From contig NC_134015.1 of assembly GCF_040712315.1 (NCBI RefSeq), positions 50,871,964-50,935,963 on the forward strand: 64,000 bases of DNA. Reading direction: 5' to 3'. The translations under genes were made by a program, and so were the position numbers. The stretch is from Castanea sativa. Taxonomy: Eukaryota > Streptophyta > Magnoliopsida > Fagales > Fagaceae. Shown here one piece after another: positions 1-13,400 of the stretch; position 1 is the first letter of the stretch; each line of letters opens with the position of its first letter. The notes under the pieces are model-generated. The model was given only the letters and a program-made list of their open reading frames with translations. It had not been told where the DNA came from and did no database searches.

Positions 1-1491
1 TTTTTTTAGTTGAAAAATGCATTTGGATGAAATTTTGAGATATTTTCATGATAAGGAATCTTTCAAAATGGTAATTATGATTTTTAAAACAATTTTCATT
101 GGGATAATTACTCAAAAATCACATTATTTGATAGTGGTTTGTTTTTATTAGCATATAAATTTTATTCATTGCACTAAGCCACATATTATAATATGAACTC
201 AGCTAATCACAAATTTCCATATAATTAATTTTAATTTGTCATTTTTAGTATCCAATCAAAATTAATGATCATTAATCCTATGTAATTAGCCTCACGCAAA
301 AATATATTGACTGTTAAAACTTGATCTTGCAATATCTTCCAATCTGATTATTTAATTGAGGCATTTGATGTGTAGTTGTGATCATTGAAACCTTAAGATC
401 ATCCCATGAACTGTGATTGATTAATTAGTGGTTAAATTACCCTTGTACCCTTGGATATGTGAAATGACTATCTCGCTCTTTCCAAGATTGAATTATGGGT
501 GGAAATTGGGTGTCTACAACATAAGGTTTTCCAACAAAACATACGGAGTCATAGTTTGTATATAATGGGACAAAATATACTATATGATATATAATGTATA
601 CAACATAGAATATTTAAGTGTTTCATTTGTGTTCATGTTTTAAAAGTTTAGCATAAAAATTTAAAAGGAAAAAAAAAGGGTTAAATTCAATTACATACAA
701 GTATATTATAGATTTGAATGAATAATTGATGGCTTTATATTAAGTTATTTCTTTTACCATATTCCAAATGAATAGCATAGTTCTGTTATTTTAAAATAAA
801 TTTGTAAGTTATCATTGAAGAACATATAATTTAGTACACTATTAGGTAATGTCATTTATATCCAATTTATAAGCTTTGTATTTCTCTGTGAGAGTGGGGA
901 TTGAAATTTTCATCTAATCTCCCTTAGGACCCATGGCTTTTTTTATTTTTATTTTTATTTTTATTTTTTAAACAAAAAGGGTTGTTTCCCTTTTCTTTTT
1001 TTCCCCAAACTATAGTCAAGTGTATATTCAATTGAGAATCTAATACAAAGTTTCCTCTAAGAGATTCTATCCTCCAAACTTGGTGGTCCCTTTTAACCTA
1101 ATAAAGTATAGAATTTTACATGCCTATTTGTTGCAGAGTCTGCTGGAAAGTAAAAGCCTAAGCCGTTACTTGATTCTTCTAGCAGACGATGTTTTTTAAA
1201 TTATAAGAAATTATAGATTAGGAAGACAAAACTATCTACTTGTTCTTATCATTTTCCTGGGGGAAGAAGTATTGAATGTACTACAAGAAAGTCAGTATCT
1301 TTTAAAATTGCTATTAATAGTAAACTGTACTTGATTTTAAATGCTTATTATAAATTGAATCTAGCATTTTCATTAGACATTTTATCGAGAATATAAGTGA
1401 GCTTAGCAGCTTATATGTTTAAGCGTATAAACCTCCATTGAATTTCTTTGGTACTCTATTTTGAATTAACACCCTGTTTCATTCTTTATAG
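1..1491. other. non-coding DNA, probable intron upstream of the first visible exon
   Basis: This AT-rich stretch has no ORF with recognisable content. It ends in an acceptor (..ttataG at 1491) that opens directly into an in-frame exon, so at least its 3' part is probably the intron before that exon. I looked for the short N-terminal exon expected in this family (a conserved F-S-W-S type motif) and did not see it, so the true start codon is probably to the left of the window. A short A-T5 rich simple repeat lies at about 936-971. Confidence 0.5.
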
Positions 1492-4400
1492 GTAAAAAAA
1501 ATTCCGCTGTCCTTCGAATCAGTTCACCAGTATTTTTGTTCATATCTTTACCCTTTATTGGAAGAAACTCGTGCACGACTCTATTCAAGTATGGAGATTA
1601 TATCAATAGCGCCTTTTGCTGAAGTAATTGCATTTGATGAATCTAAGCCATATGGAGGAAAATTGTATGATGTTCAGGTTGATAATTGGAGTAACCGATG
1701 CAGTGATCGTAGCAAGGAGCCTTACAAAACGTTGCCTGGAGATATTTTAATTTTAGCAGATGCTAAACCCGAGCATGTTTCTGATTTACAAAGAATAGGA
1801 AGGTCTTGGGCTTTTGTAATGGTCACTAAAATCTCAGAGGATGATATTGATGATGATGATATTCGAGAGGATAATGATACATCTACTAGCTTTAAAGTCA
1901 AGGCATTGAAAGATATTGATGTTGATGGTGGGAAGAAATCATTGTTTGTGGTTTTCTTGACAAATACAATCCCTAACAAGAGAATGTGGAATGCACTGCA
2001 CATGCAAAAAAATCTGAATATCATTAAGAAAGTCTTGTGCACTAGTTCTTTGGTAAGCAATTTGGGTATGAATGTTGAAGATTTAATACTACTGAGCATT
2101 AGATTCAGTTGCAAAATGGAATTGTCCCATTATGATTGACATATGATTCATGTGGAAACAACAGAATACTTAGCATGGATTATAGTATACCGATGTTGTT
2201 TTAATTATTATTTGACAAAACATTTTGCTTTAGAAGAATTAAGAGGAAGATAATTTTTTTTGTGCATTACTCTAAAGGTGTTCTCTTAGTTGGTCCTTAA
2301 GCAACAGTGCTTATTTTCTTATCATACCAATGGAAATTCCTACTTTTCTCTTTTAGAAGCTGGAATTAGTATTCCCCCCTCCATTTACAACAGTTGTGCC
2401 TTTAAACTGTTGTGATAATATGGTTTGAGTTTATTAGCCTTCTCTGTCCCTCCCGCACCAAATTTTGCTAATGAAATGTCATGCACATGCATTTCGTTAA
2501 TTTATCTGTAAGTCAATTGCAATAAGGGAAACTTGTTTTGGTTTTTCTAAAATTTTACTTGTTTTGCCGTCATTTGTTGCTAAGACTTTCTTTAATTATT
2601 TTCATTTTCTCATGTTGAACAACAGAATGAGGAAGACTGTGATCTCTGTTCTGCACAGAGTGATGGCAGCTGGGATGAGAAATTGGCAACGAGTATTACT
2701 TCAAAACTGAATGAATCCCAAAACAACGCAGTTCTTGCTTGTCTACGTAAGATACATTGCAACCACAAGTTGTCTGTGGAACTTATATGGGGTCCGCCTG
2801 GTACTGGCAAAACAAAAACCACTGGCACCCTTCTTTTCACCCTTCTAAGAATGGGATATAGGACTCTTACTTGTGCCCCAACAAATGTTGCAATTAAAGA
2901 AGTGGCCTCGCATGTCCTAAAGCTGGTGAAAGAATCCTTCGGAATGGACATTGGAATTGATGCTTTATTTTGCTCATTTGGAGATGTTCTCTTATTTGGG
3001 AATAAGAAGCGGCTCAAAGTTGGTTTGGACATGGAAATTATATATTTGGATTATCGGGTCCAAAAGCTTACTGAGTGCTTGGGGCCTCTGACTGGTTGGA
3101 GGCATTGTTTTACTTCAATGATTGATCTTCTTGAAGATTGTGTTTCTCAATTTCACATCTTCTTGGACAATGAACTGATCAAAGAGAGAGAACAAAACAA
3201 TGAAGAAGAAATTAAAGAGATAGAAAGTGAGGCTGAAACTGATGGTGGCGAGGGGAAGTGCAAATCATTTCTTGATTTTCTGAGAAAAAGATTTGTTGCT
3301 ACTTCATCACCACTTAAAAATTGTCTTCTAAACTTTTGTACACATTTACCCAAGAAATACATTCTCGAGCACAATTTCCAAAACATTTTTTCTCTTATTA
3401 ACCTACTTGAGTCTTTTGAAACCTTATTGTTTAAAGATAATGTGGAGTCTGTAGCACTGGAGGAGCATTTTTCACATTCAAAAGTAGGTCAAGATATTTC
3501 TGAGCCATTTATGGATATACCATTCCAGTTGAATGTAAGGAGAAAAGATTGCCTTTCTCTCTTAAAAAAACTTCAGGGTTCATTTAATGAACTTGATCTT
3601 CCGAGCTCAATGAACAAATGGTCAATAATGGATTTTTGTTTCAAGGCAGCTTCCTTAATTTTTTGCACTGCTTCAAGTTCTTATAGGCTGCACTCTGTGG
3701 AAATGGACCCACTGAACATTCTGGTTATTGATGAAGCTGCTCAATTAAAGGAGTGTGAATCGACCATTCCCCTGCAACTTCCGGAATTAAGGCATGCTAT
3801 TCTTGTTGGTGACGAGCGCCAATTACCAGCAATAATTACAAGCAATGTATGTAAATGCTATTTGGTTTTTTTGACACATTCATACCTTTGTTTACATGTG
3901 AATTGGTTTTCTTTGTTTTTTATTTTTTATTTTTAAAATGTTCTTTCAGAATATTTTAATTTTCTTTTGTAGATTTCTGAGGAAGTTGGTTTTGGGAGAA
4001 GTTTATTTGAGAGGTTGAGCTCATTGGGTTGCACAAAGCATCTTCTCAGTATACAGTACCGAATGCATCCATCTATAAGTTTTTTCCCAAATGCAAATTT
4101 TTATGACAACCAGATTTTAGATGCTCCAAATGTTAAAAGAAAAGGCAATGAAAAACAGTATCTTCCAGGGCCAATGTTTGGTCCCTATTCTTTCATTAGT
4201 GTAATAGATGGTAGGGAAGAGAAGGATGATTCTGAGCGTAGTTGGAGAAACATGGTTGAGGTTTCTGTTGTGATGAAAATACTGCAGAATTTATACAAAG
4301 GTAACTCCTCTTGAAGTCTCATATTCTATGCCAACCTCGAGATTGTCTTTAATTTGAAGAATAAGCTCAATCAGGCTTTATGTTGCTGATGGGCTTATTT

Positions 4401-7400
4401 TCACAATTGCCATTGTCTTTGCTGATGGGCTATTTGTTCAATTGCACTTCATTCTTTCTACTCTATGATCTTATTCTTGACTTTTTGCCACCTTTAAGTC
4501 ATTCATTTGATGCCAGTATAAACTAATTTGATTGATCTCTAATTCCCTAGAAAATACAAACTGGAGGAAGTTGATGAGTTTTTACAAATGGACTTTGTTA
4601 TTCTGTAAGAAATGATAAAATTGCAAAGGTAGGAAACTCTATTGAGAAATCTTATAATGTTTGTGTCTTGTTGCTTGTCAAGCAAGATACATTTTGATCC
4701 TTGAAGATCATGTACATCTTTACCCAAGAGAAAATTAATTCAGCATATCTTAGGACTGGAACGTAATGGAGTCTCAAAGAATTCGAAAGTCGGCGTATTA
4801 AATCTTTTAAAAGACTATAAAGTACACATTTTTGTCATTTAGAATAGTCATATGTCTGTATCCGTTACTTGTATTTCTGTACCTCAATCTGTTATGATGG
4901 AATCACCTCTCTTAGAGAAACAAGTTCTTAGAACTTTGTTTTATTTATTTTTATATTGATTTATTCTTTCCCTTTTTTGGCTTTTGCTTTTAATTCAGCA
5001 TGGATTGGCACTGGCTTCAAACAGAATTACCGCATTGGTGTAATATCTCCTTATGCTGCTCAAGTAGTAGCAATTCAAGAAAGACTTGGACGGAAGTTTG
5101 ATGCTCTTGATGGGTTTACAGTGAAGGTCAAGTCAGTAGATGGGTTCCAGGGTGGGGAAGAGGACCTAATTATAATATCGACAGTAAGATCTAATACTGA
5201 TGCATCGATTGGGTTCACATCGAGTCTACAGAGAACTAATGTTGCTCTTACAAGGGCTAGGTAATATTTTATGTAAGTTCTTTCGAGAAGTTTGTCTTTG
5301 CTTCCATTTTAACAAGTATTGTAAATAACAATTGGCCTTGTAATGCCTTTCAGGCACTGTCTATGGATATTGGGAAATGACAGAACACTAGTGAATGGTG
5401 GATCTGTTTGGGAAACCTTGGTCCTTGATGCTAAGAATCGTCAATGTTTCTTTTACGCTGATGAGGACAAGGATTTGGCTAAAGCAATATTAGACGTGAA
5501 GAAAGAATTTGAACAGTTTGATGATTTGCTTAATAGTGATAGCATACTTTTTAAAAGTGCTAGGTGGAAGGTATTTTGCACCCTTATATTTGTACTTTTC
5601 ATTATATATTCTTAATACTCTTTCTTAATTTGCTTATGTACTTATTATAGTTTCCTTTTCGCAATCTCCACAGGTTCTTTTTAGTGATAGCTTTCTAAAA
5701 TCATTTCAAAAACTGAAGTCTGTCCGGACAAAGAAGTCAGTTATAAACCTTCTATTGAAAATTTCCAGTGGCTGGAGACCCAAAAAGTTGAGTGTAGTTT
5801 GTGAAAGTTCTTCACAGATCTTAAAGCAATTTAGGGTTGAAGGTCTTTATATTGTTTGTGCAAATGACATAGTAAAGGAATGGAGTGACATTGCAAAGGA
5901 ATTGAGGTACCTTCAAGTTTTGAAGATTTGGTATATAGCGCCTATAGAGGATATTCCAAAATTAGTGAAACGTCTTGATAGTATGTTTGGAAAATATACA
6001 GATGACTTTATTAATTGCTGCCAAGAGAAATGTCTTGAGGGGTATGTATATTTTTTTGCATTCTTGTAGATCCATAATAATGTTTCCAATTTTGAAACTT
6101 GGATGATGCCTTATTTTGATATTTTAAATTTACTAGGATTTCTTTTTTATATTTTGAAACTTTTTCCCCTTGCTTTGTGTCTAGGGATTTGGAAATTCCA
6201 AAGAGTTGGTCAATCTCTTTTGATATTGTCCGGATTAAGAATCTTGATGACCATGAAAATGGGAGTGATCTAAGCGGTTGTGCTGCTGATGGCAGAAGTT
6301 ATGTTGAGAATGCTAGAGTGAGTGAGAGTCTTATGCTGATGAAGTTCTACTCCTTATCATCAGGCGTAGTGACCCACTTGCTTTCTAACGAAGATGGTGG
6401 TGAATTGGATCTACCATTTGAAGTATCTGACCAAGAGCTAGAGATAATCCTTTTTCCTAGAAGTACATTTGTACTGGGGCGGTCAGGTACTGGGAAAACT
6501 ACTGTTTTGACGATGAAGTTATTTCAGAAAGAAAAACTGCACCATAAGGTAAGGGAGTTATTGTATGAGGAAAAGGAGGTTGAGGAGACTGCTGCTGGGA
6601 TGAAGGAAAATGTATTGCACCAACTTTTTGTGACAGTGAGTCCTAAACTGTGTTATGCTGTAAAACAACATGTTTCTCATTTGAAAAGGTGTGTAGATTA
6701 TCTAATAAAATGGTTTTCGTGAATTTACTTTGCTTCTTTATAAATTAGTTTGCTTGATTTCTGACTTAGAAACAATTGAACTCAGTATTTACTTTAATTT
6801 TTTCAGGTTTTTGAGAAATTGGAAACATGACATATGTTTGATATTTCTTTTTGTCCTTGACGTGGATTGGTTGTTTCATTTCGTAAATGTGATATGCACT
6901 TTTCTTTCTAGGGAATAATGTTGGATAATATAAAATGAAAAGCCTATTGTAACAATTTTTTTTCCACATGCAGCTTTTCCTGTGGTTGTAATTCTTCAAA
7001 AGGAAGTAGTTCAATTGATATGGATGATTTTGACAACGCCTCTCAATTCAAGGATATCCCGGATTCTTTTGTTGATGTTCCTCCCCTGTCATATCCTCTT
7101 GTCATAACATTTCACAAATTTCTAATAATGCTTGATGGAACTGTGGGTAATTCATACTTTGAAAGATTCCATGAAGCAAGGAAACTCTCTAATGGTCCAA
7201 TAAGTGGTAGTTCAGTTTCCTTACAGAGCTTTATAAGGATGAAAGAAGTTAATTATGAAAGGTTTAGTACATCATACTGGCCCCGTTTCAATACCCAGCT
7301 AACTAAGAAGCTTGACTCTTCTAGAGTTTTCACAGAGATTATTTCCCATATAAAAGGTGGCCCGCAAGCTGCGGAGGCAGGTGATGGCAAACTCAGTCGT

Positions 7401-10400
7401 GAGGACTATGTTCGACTATCAGAGGGCCGAGTTTCTCGTCTATGTAGACAGAAGAGAGAGATAATATATGAGATCTTTCAAAATTATGAAAAAATGAAGA
7501 ATGAAAATGGTGAGTTTGATTTTTCTGATCTTGTAATTGATCTTCATCGTCGATTAAGAGCTGAAAGATACGAGGGCGATGAAATGGATTTTGTATATGT
7601 GGATGAGGTGCAGGATCTTACATTAAGCCAAATTGCTTTATTCAAATATATTTGTAAAAATGTTGAAGAGGGTTTTGTTTTCTCTGGTGATACTGCTCAG
7701 ACGATTGCGAAGGGAATTGACTTTAGATTCCAAGATATAAGATCTCTGTTCTACAATAAGTTTGTGCTGGAATCAAAAAGCAGTGGACAAGATGGAAGAA
7801 AAGAGAAAGGAATAATCTCAGAGATCTTCCATTTGGGCCAGAACTTCCGTACTCATGATGGAGTTCTTAAGCTATCACAGAGTGTGATTGAACTTATTTA
7901 TCATTACTTTCCTCAATCTACTGATGTTTTGCAACCTGAGACTAGTCTTATATATGGTGAAGCTCCTATTTTGCTTGAATCAGGGAACAAAGAAAATGCT
8001 ATCATAACTATTTTTGGCAATAGTGGGAATGCTAGAGGAAGTATCGTTGGCTTCGGTGCAGAGCAAGTAATATTGGTACGAGATGATTTTGTTCGGAAGG
8101 AAATTACCAATCACGTTGGGAACCAAGCTCTTGTTCTGACTATTGTGGAGTGCAAGGGCCTTGAATTTCAGGTGCATAAAATACATGTTTACTCATTTGT
8201 TTTATTACTTAACAATTTATTTATATGTTTAAATATTATCACTTCGTTTGTTCAAATCGAAATTCATTAACATTATTAGTAATTTACTGGGTCACATTTT
8301 TTAGCCCATTTATTACTCGTAATTTCCTTGTGTAGGATGTATTGTTGTACAACTTTTTTGGCTCATCATCTCTGAAAGATCAATGGAGGGTGATATATAA
8401 ATATATGGAAGAGCAAGATTTGCTCGACCCAACTTTACCCATCTCTGCCCCACGTTTCAATGAGGCTAAACACGATGTGTTGTGCTCCGAACTGAAGCAA
8501 CTTTATGTGGCTATCACTCGTACCAGGCAGAGGTTGTGGATTTCTGAGAATTCAGAGGACTTTTGCAAACCAATGTTTGACTATTGGAAGAAAAAGTGTC
8601 TTGTCCAAGTCAGACAACTAGATGATTCACTTGCTCAGGCAATGCAGGTTACTAGCAGTTCAGAGGAGTGGAAGTCCCGAGGCATTAAGGTTACTATTGA
8701 TTGTGACCCTATCTGAAGGATCTATTGCTGTCTTCTCTCTCTCTCTTCTTTGGCAAAACCATTATTGTAGATGTCCAATTCTTATATCTGTTTTTTTTTT
8801 TTTTTTTTGCAGTTGTATTTAGAGCATAAGTTTGAATTTGCAACCATGTGCTTTGAAAGAGCTGGTGATGTTTATTGGCAAAGAAGGTCCAAGGCTGCTG
8901 GCCTTAGAGAAAATGCTGACCATATGCGCGGTTCAAATCTTGAAAAGGCAAATGTTATGCTTAGGCAAGCTGCCGAAATATTTGAAACTATAGGCAAAGT
9001 TGATTCTGCTGCACAATGTTTTTCTGATTTGGGGGAGTATGAAAGAGCAGGTATGCATTGGATTCTTTGACTTTGGTCTAATATAACCTAGCATTTTTTA
9101 TGTACATTTTGTTATTGTTCTAGTGTCGCAACTACATCATTATTATGGCAAATAACATCATCTAGAAATTTAATATTTGAAAATTGAAAGTTAATATTTT
9201 GAGTTTTAATGTAATAAAAGTTGGAGAAGATAATTCTACGTTAGAGAATGGTGTTTTCCCTAGTTTTTTAATTATTTTTATATTTTATTGTTTAGAGGGA
9301 GAGGGTTTGTTTTCTAGTGCAATGTCTAAGTCTCATCTTGAAAATTGTAAGTCCAAGTGCAAGTGCATAGTCAAGGTTTGAGAGCAGACACATTATAAAA
9401 AAATTGATAGGTAGGACACTGTTCAAGTTATCCTTCACTAAACCTCACTTAAATGGGACCAACATTGGAATGACCCCTTTTTGAATAAGTTGAGGAAAAT
9501 ATTTAAGAGGGGAAAGGTACTCCACATTGACGTAATCAAGAAGAAGTTCCTGTAAGAGAATACTTAAAAGACCAAAACTATTTGAAGCTTTGTTTGAAAC
9601 CAAAATTGTTGAGTCCACATGACGAGGTTGGCAAAACATGATCAAATGTAATCAATTTTAAGAGTCTTAGTGAGTATATTGTGTGTTTGAAGTCCATTTC
9701 AAATCCGAGACAGGACCAAGATTGAAGAAGTTCACAAGTTTTATGGAATCTTGATATGTGCTTGATCAAGAATCACTAATCTCAATCTATTGAGATTCGT
9801 GCGGAATAGATTCCAAGTATGTTTCAATCAGCTCTCATGAAGCTAGGGTATCATGGTTTTCAATCCAAGGTAAAAATAAAAAATATAAGCAATTCTAGGG
9901 CTCGCTTTTCAATACTTTTGGAGAGCTGTGTGGTATAAACAAACTATAGGAGATTTCCAAGTTCTCTTAAAGCATCAACCAAGGATCATTGTTCATGTTT
10001 TCAAAGATTTGGTGATCAAGGTGAAGTTGCTGAATCTAGTTAATAAAGAGTTATTGGAGTGAATCTTCAAGTGGGTACTTGAAGTTGTGAGCGGGTGTTC
10101 ACATTCAATAGAGTTCGCTTGTATTAGATTCCGTGGATTCGAAGCTGTGTATGGTCACGTTAGTAAGTACTACTGGAGATAACAACATGGAATAGGGTAG
10201 GGGTGTCCACCCACCCACTGGACCCGACCCATCTGCCAAAACCGACCAGAACCGACCCACCTGCAATCGACCCCAAAAACTGACTCCAGTGGTTCTCTCC
10301 TCTAAAACCCGTCTCAACCGACCCAATCATGAAACTTATCAAAATCTGGCGATCCAAGCTTTTTTTGGCGAGTTTTTGGTCAAAATACTTCAGATCCTAT

Positions 10401-13400
10401 GAGATTTATGCCGGATTTGGGGAGATCTCACCAAATCTAGTGAGATCTCAGCTAGATCTGGTGGAAATCTCACCGGATCTAGTGAGATCTCACCAGATCC
10501 GATGAGATCTCTGCTGGATTTGGTGAGATTTCTCCTAAACTGCATTGTTTTGGTTGGCTTTCTTCACCATTGACGGTTTTGACTGAACTGACTGCTATCT
10601 GACGTGAATCTGACTGCTCCGATCTAACTCACTTGCCGGTCAGCAGTGGCTCTAAACTTCCTCCACTCGATTTGGTCGGGTTGGTCGTGGGTTGGGCACA
10701 AACCCGACTCGGACTGACCCGTGGACACCCCTAGAATAGGGTTGTTCTATTTGTAAAAATTTCAATTCTATACGGTGGATCTGTCTGCATCAAATCCAAA
10801 TCCTAATCTTTGTTGGAAAAAGATTAGGAGCAGTCTATATAAGTACTTTTACATAATTTGTCAAAGTTAACATAGGCATTGGGTTTAATTAAATCTTTCT
10901 AGCTTTGTTAAAGTATTTAGTTGTAATTGCTTGTTCCTTCGAAGTTGTGATTGCTTGGGAAATCTTAGTGTGGTTGTCTAGAGTTTCCCTTTTTCTCCTT
11001 CAATACACTAATTTAAAACTAGACAATCACCTTAGGTACTACCACTTAACACAAAGGGTGATGTGTGTTGTCAACCTATTTGGCTGGATTTCAAGAAGTT
11101 TATTAGAAAATTTTCTTTCTTTGTTCTTTTTAGTTTTTCTGGAAAAAAGACGTAAAAATCCAACTCATTTGATCTCCTTATTAGACCTATTGTACTAAAT
11201 CTTTCCAATTTTCTTGTTCTCTCAATGGTTTGGTCTCTAAAACATTGGCAGCTTAAATACTCCAATCTATATCTATAATCTATAAATACTATGGGTTTGT
11301 TTGGTTTGTTATCTCAAACTCACATTTTTATATTTTAAACAACATTACACACATTTTCACACACATTTTCACCCATATGTATTTCAAAAAATTACAAAAA
11401 TCTCATCTCAAACTACTCTACCAAACACCCCCTATATGACTGAAACCTTTAACTTTTCATTGACATTCTTATATTATGCCACTTAAGCTTTGAAAGCCTC
11501 ACCATTTTACACATTATCTAATTTTTGTTATTTTTTAATGCTTATTGTCTTTTTTTTACTGACTAATTCTTATTTTCAGCTGATGTTCCCAATACTTTTT
11601 CTTCCTCTTTTCTTCGACTCTCAAATCTCATATTCTCATTGTCTCTGTTCAAAGCCAAAAGCCCTCCCCGTATGTCACTTTATGTCTCAACTTCTCCTGG
11701 GTGCAATATAATCTCTCCTCTTTTTATCAAACCTGATCTATTGGAAGAAGCATGGGCTGTCTCTCCTATCTCGGTCTCCTCTTCTTATTCTTTGTGTTTT
11801 CTCTACTTTGTGTTGCTTCTTTTTTCTTTGTTTTCTCTTTGTGCTCTTCCGTCTTCTATTTCTTCTCTAGTTCTGATCTGTTTCTCTCTCTGTGACCGCT
11901 TCTCTCTATTTCTTTGTTTTTTCAATTTTGGCTGCACTGGCTCTACTGCATTAGACATTCTGATACAAAGTCAGAATAGTTGGAGTAAAAAACTATAAAT
12001 GATGCTAAACATACAACAAATTTCACCACCTAAATTTCACCAGTCATTAAAATTTTTTTTTATATTTGTTTATATTATTTATTATGATATTGCTATTTAC
12101 CAATCACAATTATTATTTTATCAATTTACAAAATGTGATGTTATAAAATTTGTAGTATTTTTAGCATTTTAGAAAACAATTAGTTTAGTGGATGTATATA
12201 GTGGTAATTTTGAAATGGTCTCCAATATGAAATTGACTCCTTACAATCTGCATAATGTATTTGACAAAATATCTCACTTATTAATTAGTTTAAGTCAACT
12301 TCATGGTTTGTGCCTCTTGTTGTTTCCACGGGTCATCATCTTCTTCTTCTTTTCTGTTTTTTTTGTTTGTTTGTTTTTTTTTTTTTTTCATGTTTAGGCA
12401 TACTAGACCATCAATAATTGGTATTTTTAGTACATTAGAACTTTCATCAAAACAACCCAAATTGCAACATTAGAATAGTAATCTTTTTACAATGGAATGT
12501 TTTATGAATTATGTTTTTGTATTAATATACATTTGCAAAGATAAATAAAAAAACAGAGAAAATTATGAATTTGATAACATTTAAACATTAAGGGATAAGA
12601 CCATTACTAAGTGAGAGATAGAGGGGAAAATTTCTTTGGAAAATATTAGTACTATTTTTTAAAAATATCTTTAAGTAGTTTTTCCGTGCTATGCACGGGT
12701 TAGCGACTAGTAATATATAGTAGCAGAAGATGCTTGACTATTAGTTAACCTTTTAATATTTTGCCACATAAGCTTTAGTAGTCCCACAATTTTACACCAT
12801 TTTTTATTAATTTATTTATTATGTCAAAATGAGAGTTTTAAACCGACTACAACTCAGCAAATTGAAGAGTTTTAAATTAACTGTTATTTAGCAACATGGA
12901 GAGTTTTAAACCAAACTATTATTATGTCTAAAAGATAGTTTTAAACTGACTACTACTTAGTAAACTGAAGAGTTTTAAACGAATTACTACTCAACAATAT
13001 AGAGTTTTAAAACAAACTGAAGATGTTTGCCTATTAGTTGACCATCTAACATTTTGCCACATAAGTTTTGGTAGTTCCATAATTTTACACATCATTTTTT
13101 TATTAATTTATTTATTATGTCAAAAGAAGAGTTTTAAACCGATTGCTAATCAGTAAATTGTAGAGTTTTAAACCAACTACTACTCAGTAGCATGGAAAAA
13201 TTTAAACTAAACCGACCTACTACTATATATATACAACACCACAGCAAAACCCTCTATTCAATTTATCCTCTCTCTGCCATTTCTACTATTTTGTTTTTAC
13301 AAACTCTTTGTCCTCGGGCCTCAAGGTATCTTTTAATATTCTATATTTGTGTATCTTTTTTCATATTTTTACTTCTATTGCTCGTGTGTTTTTGTAATAT

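Noticed and set aside
10105..10357. Two overlapping minus-strand ORFs inside intron 10
   Set aside because: They lie within the hAT MITE, are built from its repetitive ends and have no recognisable domain.
11301..12397. Several 60-120 codon ORFs rich in Phe/Leu/Ser
   Set aside because: They are translations of T/C-rich intron DNA with no motif, lying in a region with transposon borders.
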